DNA from: Leptofilum sp050292445
Lineage (GTDB): Bacteria > Chloroflexota > Anaerolineae > Promineifilales > Promineifilaceae
Length of the DNA: 14,109 nucleotides
Direction of reading: 5' to 3'
Assembly (NCBI GenBank): GCA_050292445.1
Contig: JBNKLQ010000156.1
Span: forward strand, 1-14,109
Both the position numbers and the translations under genes were made by a program. Under the pieces are notes generated by a model. It was not told where the DNA came from. It did no database searches and was given only the letters and a program-made list of their open reading frames with translations. Positions 8,292 through 13,695 of this stretch are shown one piece after another; position 1 is the first letter of the stretch, and every line of letters begins with the position of its first letter.

Positions 8292-9184
8292 TGCGATTTA
8301 GCGTTGTTGTTCCCACGCGCAATAGACCAGAACGATTGGTTGCCTGCCTGGACAGCTTTATGCAGCTGGACTATCCGGCGGAGGCGTGGGAGTTGATTGT
8401 GGTAAACGATGGGGGGGAGGCATCCTTTACGGCCGTTTCTGCCGAACTACAACAATCATTACCGCTCAAACTCATTAACGCGCCTCAGGCTGGCCCGGCT
8501 GCCGCGCGTAATCGGGGTGCTGCCTTAGCTAGCTTTGAACACCTGGCCTTCACTGATGACGATTGCCAGGTGACACCAGACTGGCTGCACCAATTTGCCA
8601 CTGGCTTTACCCAGACAGGTTGCGATGCTCTCGGTGGTGCCTGGCGTAATCCACAGCCGGACAAATTGGCTATGCGCGCCGCTCAGTTTTTGATTGAATT
8701 TATGTACGATTACATGCGGGATGAGGCAGAAAATAATTTGTTGTTGGTTTCTAATAATGTGGCCTACAAACGCGCGGCGTTTACGGCCGTTCGCGGTTTT
8801 AATGAGACATTTCCGCTGGCGGCCGGTGAGGATATGGAGCTTGGGTTTCGTTTGGTAGCCCTCGGCTACCGCCAAGGGTATTGGCCGATGGCACAAGTGT
8901 GGCATCATCACAACCTCAGCTGTTTGGGGCATGTACGGCAGCAGTTTAGATACGGCCGTGGCGGACATTTCTTTTTGCAGGCAATTGATCAACAGTCTCA
9001 AAATAGTGTAGCAATACGGCCGGGATCGGCCAGGGATTTCTACATTGCATTGGGAAAATCGGTGAAACAGCAAGGAGAGCCGTGGCCGTTTTCACTATTG
9101 GTTGCTGTGGCCCAGACTGCTTACCGGCTGGGGCAATTTTATCAACGCCAGGTGAGCCGTCTGGCTAATTTTGCAATTTTATGA
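8288..9184 (+). CDS. Glycosyltransferase family 2 (GT-A), paralog of the 11309 gene
   Basis: This 298-residue enzyme has the layout of an inverting GT2 transferase: FSVVVPTRNRPERL at 4-17, a nucleotide-binding segment with NDGG at 40-43, the metal-binding FTDDDC at 88-93, and LAAGEDMEL at 177-185 with the probable catalytic Glu181-Asp182. The C-terminal FRYGRGG motif follows. It has no transmembrane passage long enough to make it a membrane synthase. Start ATG 8288 overlaps the preceding stop (ATGA); ATG 8291 is an equal alternative. It is closely related to the protein encoded at 11309, which shares FTDDDC, the LAAGED block and YGRG. The donor and acceptor sugars cannot be deduced. It contains three ACGGCCGT copies. 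Confidence 0.9.
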   Translation: MMRFSVVVPTRNRPERLVACLDSFMQLDYPAEAWELIVVNDGGEASFTAVSAELQQSLPLKLINAPQAGPAAARNRGAALASFEHLAFTDDDCQVTPDWLHQFATGFTQTGCDALGGAWRNPQPDKLAMRAAQFLIEFMYDYMRDEAENNLLLVSNNVAYKRAAFTAVRGFNETFPLAAGEDMELGFRLVALGYRQGYWPMAQVWHHHNLSCLGHVRQQFRYGRGGHFFLQAIDQQSQNSVAIRPGSARDFYIALGKSVKQQGEPWPFSLLVAVAQTAYRLGQFYQRQVSRLANFAIL

Positions 9185-9203
9185 CTGAAGAGGAAGCAAT
9201 TAT

Positions 9204-10028
9204 ATGAACGAACGTATTTCTATTGGGGGGCGCGTTGCGGAGGTAGATCGGCCCAGCGGTTGGCGTCGTACGCTCATCTACCAGCGAGATCTGCTGCGGG
9301 AACTGGTGCTGCGCGAAATGCGCATGCAGTACAAGCACTCGTTTATGGGCTTTGCCTGGTCTTTGCTTAACCCACTGATGCACCTGCTTGTCTTCTATTT
9401 CATTTTTCGCGTGGTGCTGACGTTAGACATGCAGCGCTTCTCCTCCCACGTTTTTATTGGATTGTTGTCATGGGAGTGGTTGCAAGGTGGTTTGACCCAG
9501 GCAGCAAATGCCATTACGGGCAACCGGGAGTTGGTGAGACGGCCGGGCTTCAATCTTGCCATTTTGCCAATTGTGACCAACATTACCCGCATGATGGACT
9601 TTATCTTCTCGCTGCCGGTGCTGCTGGTGATATTGCTGATTGAAGATGCCCATTTTGGACCCCGCTTGCTGTTGCTCCCGTTCCTGATGGTTCTGCAATT
9701 TTTGTTAATTTTAGGCTTCTCCTATCTGGTCGCCAGCACCAATGTTTTGTTCCGAGACACGCAACACTTGTTAGCTGTCATCTTGCGCCTTTTCTTTTTC
9801 CTGACCCCTATTTTTTATGAGGCCAGTATGCTACCGGATCGATATGGCAGCTTGTATCGGATCAATCCGATGGTTGCTGTGGTAGAAGCTTACCGGGCAA
9901 TACTGATGGGCGATCGACCGTTAAATTGGGGTTCATTGCTGTGGCCAGCCCTCCTGGCCATTTTTATGTGTGTTATGGGTTACGCGATCTTTCGGCGAGT
10001 GAATTACCGTTTTGTTGAGGAGCTATGA
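9204..10028 (+). CDS. ABC-2 type polysaccharide export permease (Wzm/TagG-like)
   Basis: This is the membrane subunit of an ABC exporter that moves lipid-linked glycans across the cytoplasmic membrane. The protein has 274 residues. An amphipathic N-terminal segment (RDLLRELVLREMRMQYKHS, 28-46) comes first, then SFMGFAWSLLNPL at 46-58, a hallmark of the Wzm/TagG/RfbA family. About six membrane segments follow, near 50-73, 81-100, 117-147, 153-178, 188-206 and 243-265. The conserved NPMVAVVEAYR at 221-231 lies before the last one. Start ATG 9204 follows AGGA at 9191-9194 with nine bases between. Its stop overlaps the start of the ATPase gene at 10025, as expected for partner subunits. Confidence in the family is high. 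Which glycan it carries is inferred only from the adjacent transferases. Confidence 0.92.
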   Translation: MNERISIGGRVAEVDRPSGWRRTLIYQRDLLRELVLREMRMQYKHSFMGFAWSLLNPLMHLLVFYFIFRVVLTLDMQRFSSHVFIGLLSWEWLQGGLTQAANAITGNRELVRRPGFNLAILPIVTNITRMMDFIFSLPVLLVILLIEDAHFGPRLLLLPFLMVLQFLLILGFSYLVASTNVLFRDTQHLLAVILRLFFFLTPIFYEASMLPDRYGSLYRINPMVAVVEAYRAILMGDRPLNWGSLLWPALLAIFMCVMGYAIFRRVNYRFVEEL

Positions 10029-11284
10029 TGAAAGACGCAATTGTTGTCGAAGGGTTAGGCAAGAAGTTTTATCATTTTAGCAAGGAACGCCCTGCGACGG
10101 TCCTGGAGATGCTGGCGCGCGGTCTGCCAGGTTTACGTGCGGAGCGCGTGTTTTGGGGCTTGCGCGATATTAATTTCCGGATTGCACCAGGCCAGATTGT
10201 AGGCATGATTGGTGAGAATGGTGCGGGTAAGTCAACATTGCTGCAATTGCTTGGTGGTGTTGGGCGGGCAGATGAGGGCAGGGTTGAGGTAAACGGCCGT
10301 ATCGGTGGTTTCCTCGATCTCAAGGCTGGATTGCGACCTGATCTGACAGGGCGTGAGAATATCTACATCAGCGGCGTTATCTCAGGCTTAACCCGGCGCG
10401 AGGTGGATGAACGCTTCGATTCTATTGTTGACTTTGCCGAGATTGGTGAGTTCATTGAAAGTCCGCTGCGAACCTACAGCACTGGTATGCAAATGCGGTT
10501 AGCTTTTGCCGTGGCGGCGCATACAAGCCCAGATATTTTGCTGATTGATGAAGTGCTGGCCGTGGGCGACGAGGCATTTCGCCGCAAATGTTTTGATCGA
10601 CTGGAGAAGTTTAAAGAGGAAGGCGTTACCATCGTGATTGTGTCCCATCAGGTGAACCAGGTGCGGGAGCTGTGTGATGAAGTGCTCTGGTTGCACAATG
10701 GGCACCTGGTGGCCCATGGCGATCCCGAAATGGTGGTGGGACAATATGCCACGGAGATGAGTGCTACCAAGAAACGACGCCTGCGTTCGGTCGTCACGGC
10801 TGAAGAGGATGCTGATGATCCTACTTTTCGTGCCAAAAAGAAGGTGCATCGCTTTGGGACGCAAGAAATGGAGATCACAGACGTTCTGCTGCGGGATGAA
10901 ACGGGTGCTTTGGTGCAATCCTTGCCCGCCGGGCAGCCACTGACGATAGAAGTTGCTTACCAGGCACCAAAGCCTATCACCAATCCCATTTTCAATGTGG
11001 TTATCACCCGTGATCGACAGGTTTGCTGTGCTGTGAATACAAATGGCGAAGCAGAATCCATGGCGCTGTCGGGAAACGGCCGTTTCACTCTAGAATTTGA
11101 TCGGCTTGATCTGGTCAAGGGCCTCTATCATGTTGATGTGGGTATTCATGCGCCAGACTGGTCCCATGCCTACGATTATCATTGGCATCTTTATCCGTTA
11201 CAGATTACGGCCGATGGTAATGGGCATAAAGGCGTACTGCGGCCACCTTTCCGCTGGCGACTAGATCCAGCCAAGGAACTGTGA
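10025..11284 (+). CDS. ABC polysaccharide export ATPase with C-terminal Wzt-type domain
   Basis: This 419-residue protein is the nucleotide-binding partner of the permease just upstream. Walker A is GENGAGKST at 63-71, the signature is YSTGMQMRL at 151-159, Walker B is ILLIDE at 171-176 followed by VLAVGDEAF, and the H-loop His is 208 (VSHQ). The N-terminus with FWGLRDINF is typical of Wzt/TagH ATPases. From about residue 275 a linker leads to a beta-rich domain of about 140 residues (EITDVLL to the end). It resembles the Wzt C-terminal domain, which in several O-antigen systems binds the glycan end and sets export specificity. ATG 10025 lies only two bases after GAGGAG (10017-10022); ATG 10028 is five bases away and may be the true start. 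Either start overlaps the permease stop. Confidence 0.93.
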   Translation: MMKDAIVVEGLGKKFYHFSKERPATVLEMLARGLPGLRAERVFWGLRDINFRIAPGQIVGMIGENGAGKSTLLQLLGGVGRADEGRVEVNGRIGGFLDLKAGLRPDLTGRENIYISGVISGLTRREVDERFDSIVDFAEIGEFIESPLRTYSTGMQMRLAFAVAAHTSPDILLIDEVLAVGDEAFRRKCFDRLEKFKEEGVTIVIVSHQVNQVRELCDEVLWLHNGHLVAHGDPEMVVGQYATEMSATKKRRLRSVVTAEEDADDPTFRAKKKVHRFGTQEMEITDVLLRDETGALVQSLPAGQPLTIEVAYQAPKPITNPIFNVVITRDRQVCCAVNTNGEAESMALSGNGRFTLEFDRLDLVKGLYHVDVGIHAPDWSHAYDYHWHLYPLQITADGNGHKGVLRPPFRWRLDPAKEL

Positions 11285-11308
11285 GGGCACATTGTTGCTG
11301 CTAAACGC

Positions 11309-12241
11309 ATGACCGAAGAATGGCCGACCTTCTCCATCATTGTTCCTACGTACAATCGTCCTCAGCAGCTGTTGCGCTGTCTGAAAGCGATTGCCGCATT
11401 GGACTATCCGCGCGATAGATTTGAGGTGATCGTGGTGGATGATGGTGGTTCAAAATCAATCAGCGGCATCATCACCGAATTCGAGACGCAGCTTTGTGTA
11501 CAAGTGATCTTTCAGCCCAACCAGGGGCCAGCGGTGGCGCGGAATAATGGGGCTAAACGGGCAAACGGCCGTTTCCTGGCCTTCACCGATGATGATTGTG
11601 CGCCAACCTCTACCTGGCTGCGACAGCTGGCGGCTCAACTACTGAAAGAACCGAACAAAATGGTAGGAGGTTATACCAGAAATGCCCTCCACCGTAACCC
11701 GTTTTCCATCACCAGTCAGCTGCTCATTGACTTCTTGTACCATTATTACAACCAGACTGAATCACGGGCATTGTTTTTTACCTCAAACAACTTTGCCGTT
11801 GCCGCAAATCTGTTTTGGCAGGTTGGGGGATTTGATGAGACGATGCCACTTGCCGCCGGTGAAGACCGGGAGCTTTGCGACCGCTGGCTAGATCATGGCT
11901 ACAATATGATTTATCTGCCCAGGGCGATCATCTTTCACGAACATTATTTGCAATTGTTTTCATTTTGGCGGCAGCATTTTAATTATGGCCGGGGTGCCTG
12001 GTTGTATCGCTGGTTGCGCAGCCAGCGTAAACAGGAAGCTGTTCATCTGGAGCCACCCGGTTTTTACCTGAAACTAATTAGCTATCCACTGACGATGGCT
12101 CAGGATATTCGTGCCTATATTTTAACGGGGATGCTCTTTTTTACGCAGGCGGCCAATGGCCTGGGTTTTTTATTTGAGCGGCTCTTGTGGCGACTCCGCC
12201 ATAAAAAGAAAAAGCTCCCGTTGCGGGAGCCGTACCAGTAA
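11309..12241 (+). CDS. Glycosyltransferase family 2 (GT-A), last gene of the operon
   Basis: This 310-residue GT2 enzyme has FSIIVPTYNRPQQL at 8-21, VVDDGG at 42-47, the DXD-type FTDDDC at 92-97, and LAAGEDREL near 181-189 with probable catalytic Glu185-Asp186. FNYGRGAW lies further on. A moderately hydrophobic, basic C-terminal tail (IRAYILTGMLFFTQA, then RLRHKKKKL) may hold it at the membrane. It is a paralog of the gene at 8288, and the pair flanks the ABC transporter genes. The 24-base gap before it has no clear Shine-Dalgarno, unlike the other genes of the operon, so its translation may be weaker or the start may be misplaced. Its last codons overlap a hairpin that acts as a terminator for the opposite strand. 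Confidence 0.9.
   Translation: MTEEWPTFSIIVPTYNRPQQLLRCLKAIAALDYPRDRFEVIVVDDGGSKSISGIITEFETQLCVQVIFQPNQGPAVARNNGAKRANGRFLAFTDDDCAPTSTWLRQLAAQLLKEPNKMVGGYTRNALHRNPFSITSQLLIDFLYHYYNQTESRALFFTSNNFAVAANLFWQVGGFDETMPLAAGEDRELCDRWLDHGYNMIYLPRAIIFHEHYLQLFSFWRQHFNYGRGAWLYRWLRSQRKQEAVHLEPPGFYLKLISYPLTMAQDIRAYILTGMLFFTQAANGLGFLFERLLWRLRHKKKKLPLREPYQ
12201..12230 (-). terminator. Rho-independent terminator for the minus-strand DUF59 gene
   Basis: Read on the minus strand, GCTCCCG, loop CAA, CGGGAGC forms a perfect 7-bp stem (12230-12214). It is followed directly by TTTTTCTTTTTAT (12213-12201). On the plus strand the sequence after the stem is not T-rich, so the terminator works for minus-strand transcription only. 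It sits about 90 bases past the DUF59 stop and inside the last codons of the convergent glycosyltransferase gene. Confidence 0.85.
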
Positions 12242-12252
12242 TTCGGTAGTAG

Positions 12253-12312
12253 AGGTGCGACGCACTTGCCCTGGCGTGATGTTCAACTAGGTCAAGAAAG
12301 TGCGTTGCACCT
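12253..12312. repeat. 60-bp inverted repeat between convergent genes
   Basis: AGGTGCGACGCACTT (12253-12267) pairs with AAGTGCGTTGCACCT (12298-12312) over 15 positions, with one G-T mismatch that would be a G-U wobble in RNA; the loop is 30 bases. Each arm is itself nearly palindromic (GTGCG-A-CGCAC and GTGC-GTT-GCAC). No T-run follows on either strand. A REP/MITE-like element or a rho-assisted terminator are both possible. Confidence 0.6.
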
Positions 12313-12319
12313 GTATAGC

Positions 12320-12625
12320 TTAGAATAGTCCCCAATCGCCGCCAGCACCTTCTTCCATCATGGAGGGATCCCACAATTCTGTACCAATTTCCACGGTAAC
12401 ACCACCAGCCATAACCTGGCTGCCCACCATACGTACCTGCTCAATGATTTGCGGCCCGTAAGGACAAAAGGGGGTGGTGAGGATCATGGTAATTTTGGCG
12501 GTGTCTGTTTCATCCTCAATTTCCAGGTTGCGCAGCAGGCCAAGCTCAACAACGTTTAGCCCAATTTCCGGGTCGATTACGCTGCGCATGGATTCAATGA
12601 GTTCTTCTTCTTTATTGGCGATCAT
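12320..12625 (-). CDS. DUF59 / MIP18-family iron-sulfur assembly protein (SufT-like)
   Basis: The preferred start is ATG 12625-12623, with AGGA eight bases upstream, giving 101 residues; an upstream ATG at 12682 would add 19 residues that do not match the family. It has the MIP18/DUF59 core: DPEIGLNVVELGLL at 18-31, then ITMILTTPFCPYGPQI at 45-60 with the conserved Cys54. It ends in ELWDPSMM and a GDWGLF tail typical of the short SufT/PaaD-like branch. Members help mature or deliver Fe-S clusters. Its neighbours, a SufR-like regulator and sufC, agree with that role. It has its own terminator downstream, and about 190 bases with two inverted repeats separate it from the regulator gene, so it may have its own promoter. 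The family is clear; the exact client is unknown. Confidence 0.88.
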   Translation of the reverse strand: MIANKEEELIESMRSVIDPEIGLNVVELGLLRNLEIEDETDTAKITMILTTPFCPYGPQIIEQVRMVGSQVMAGGVTVEIGTELWDPSMMEEGAGGDWGLF

Positions 12626-12671
12626 TGTTTTGTTCCTTATTTTATTAAGAAGAGACTGGAGATTTGAGACT

Positions 12672-12724
12672 AAGTAAATCACGGAAAGTTCTATAAATAT
12701 TTGCGAGCTATTCGTGATTTACTT
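12672..12724. repeat. Inverted repeat A, 53 bp (12-bp arms, 29-bp spacer)
   Basis: AAGTAAATCACG (12672-12683) and CGTGATTTACTT (12713-12724) are exact reverse complements. The 29-base spacer holds the palindrome AAATATTT (12695-12702). The element lies 47 bases upstream of the DUF59 start codon, a position suited to an operator or to a structured leader. Confidence 0.8.
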
Positions 12725-12727
12725 TAA

Positions 12728-12780
12728 GGAGAACGAAAGAAGTTGTAGTCGGTTTGTTTTTAAACTACCTTTCGTTCTCC
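12728..12780. repeat. Inverted repeat B, 53 bp (12-bp arms, 29-bp spacer)
   Basis: GGAGAACGAAAG (12728-12739) and CTTTCGTTCTCC (12769-12780) are exact reverse complements. A nested pair, GTAGT (12745-12749) and ACTAC (12764-12768), stacks directly on the inner end. It starts three bases after repeat A and has the same size and spacing but unrelated arms. It could fold as a hairpin downstream of the regulator gene, but no T-run follows. Confidence 0.8.
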
Positions 12781-12814
12781 ACTAGCTGATCTCCAATCTC
12801 TAAATTCCTAAAAT

Positions 12815-13477
12815 TTATGAAATTACAGCAATATCTGCTGGCCGTAAGGGGAGGGTGAATTGGCAGCAATCATCCCCTTGTAACATACAGCTTTGCTGCT
12901 CAACGGCCGTTCCCAGCACAGTAATCATCAACTGTTTATCCAGAGTACATACTTCTGCGTGCTGCTGCCCCATAGAAATATAAGGGCAGCTGTATTCTAT
13001 GATTTGGTAATGGCCGTCTGCCATCTTTTCCCATCGCGCCAGAAAGCCTTCTTTGCCCAACAAGTTTATCACATAATTGAGTCGCTCTTCGAACGGTAAC
13101 CCTTCAAACTCACCAGCGCGTTCTTCCATAATGCGTTCTACCAGGCTGATGAAAATTTCATTAACAGTTTCTGGGGGTAGGCGATCTTTTAGCTCTTCTA
13201 ACAAGCGATTGGTGAGACTAAAATATTTTTGGGGAAACAGTTCATTCCCCTTTTCGCTGAGGCTGTAAACGTAATACGGCCGTCCCACCTTGCGCCGTAC
13301 GCTTTCCACTTCAATCAGCCCTTCGGCCTGCAAAGCATTCAGGTGATGACGCACAGTAACCGGAGAAATATCAGCCGCTCCAGCCAATGTTTCAATATTA
13401 CATTGAGCTGATGATTTGAGTTCATGAAGAATGAGGTCCCGTGTACTCTGGTTACCCTTGCTTGTTACTGATTTCAA
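12815..13477 (-). CDS. sufR: SufR-like iron-sulfur-responsive transcriptional regulator
   Basis: This 220-residue protein starts at TTG 13477-13475 with AAGGA seven bases upstream. A winged helix-turn-helix of the ArsR/DeoR-like type spans about 12-80 (recognition region SPVTVRHHLNALQAEGLI, wing with GRPYYVYSL). The middle is helical. The C-terminal third carries Cys164, Cys177, Cys197, Cys204 and Cys205. The spacing Cys164-X12-Cys177 matches my memory of cyanobacterial SufR; the later spacing differs. SufR proteins bind an Fe-S cluster and repress the suf genes when clusters are plentiful. Divergent placement against sufC, with mirrored promoters between them, strongly supports this. It may also control itself. 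It could instead be a related Fe-S or redox sensor of the same superfamily. Confidence 0.85.
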   Translation of the reverse strand: MKSVTSKGNQSTRDLILHELKSSAQCNIETLAGAADISPVTVRHHLNALQAEGLIEVESVRRKVGRPYYVYSLSEKGNELFPQKYFSLTNRLLEELKDRLPPETVNEIFISLVERIMEERAGEFEGLPFEERLNYVINLLGKEGFLARWEKMADGHYQIIEYSCPYISMGQQHAEVCTLDKQLMITVLGTAVEQQSCMLQGDDCCQFTLPLRPADIAVIS

Positions 13478-13539
13478 GATAGAATCCTTTGCCTACTTTT
13501 ACAGATTTTAGCCCAATTTCCCTAAATATTTTGCAGAAA

Positions 13540-13568
13540 AGTATAACAATGCCAGACTGAATTGTCAA
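13540..13568 (-). promoter_or_regulatory. Sigma-70-type promoter for the sufR-like gene
   Basis: On the minus strand TTGACA (13568-13563), a 17-base spacer and TATACT (13545-13540) match the consensus almost perfectly. The predicted start of transcription is near 13533, leaving a leader of about 56 bases before the TTG start codon. It is one half of the mirrored promoter pair. Confidence 0.85.
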
Positions 13569-13578
13569 TTTGTGCTAT

Positions 13579-13596
13579 TTTTATCATTTTTATCAT
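13579..13596 (+). repeat. Two tandem copies of TTTTATCAT
   Basis: TTTTATCAT occurs at 13579-13587 and again at 13588-13596, lying between the two divergent -35 boxes. It could be an activator-binding or UP-element-like stretch that serves both promoters, or simple low-complexity sequence. Confidence 0.5.
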
Positions 13597-13601
13597 AATA
13601 A

Positions 13602-13630
13602 TTGACGATGCCATCTGCCTATGTTATACT
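13602..13630 (+). promoter_or_regulatory. Sigma-70-type promoter for sufC
   Basis: TTGACG (13602-13607), a 17-base spacer and TATACT (13625-13630) form a near-consensus promoter. Transcription should start near 13637, giving a leader of about 59 bases. It mirrors the sufR promoter. Confidence 0.87.
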
Positions 13631-13653
13631 TTGCCCTCAAAAATATGGGCAAA
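13630..13653. promoter_or_regulatory. Candidate operator dyad TTTGCCC-N10-GGGCAAA over the sufC start site
   Basis: TTTGCCC (13630-13636) and GGGCAAA (13647-13653) are exact reverse complements ten bases apart, a 24-bp dyad of typical operator size. It covers the expected sufC transcription start, where a bound repressor would block polymerase. Binding by the SufR-like protein is inference. It does not match the CAAC-N6-GTTG site I recall for cyanobacterial SufR. Confidence 0.5.
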
Positions 13654-13695
13654 ACTTAGATTGCATAGAAACTTGACAGGAGACTTATTACGACA

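Larger units (their letters stand above)
12626..12814. other. Intergenic region between regulator and DUF59 genes
   Basis: These 189 AT-rich bases lie between two minus-strand genes. Two side-by-side inverted repeats (listed separately) fill 109 of them. I see no clear -35/-10 pair for the DUF59 gene and no T-run terminator after the regulator gene. There is no open frame worth calling. Confidence 0.6.

Noticed and set aside
9014..9024. Further near-copies such as ACGGCCGG, ATGGCCGT and TCGGCCGT
   Set aside because: They were left out of the palindrome count because they break the 8-bp symmetry; some may be decayed copies.
8525..9073. Minus-strand open frame of 182 codons
   Set aside because: It is antisense to the GT2 gene at 8288, which has all family motifs; no motif or ribosome site supports the antisense frame.
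10499..10918. Minus-strand open frame of 139 codons
   Set aside because: It is antisense to the ATPase signature, Walker B and H-loop; rich in His/Phe/Leu as expected for a shadow.
12626..12682. Longer start for the DUF59 protein at ATG 12682
   Set aside because: The 19 extra residues are unlike the family, and the internal ATG 12625 has a well-spaced AGGA.
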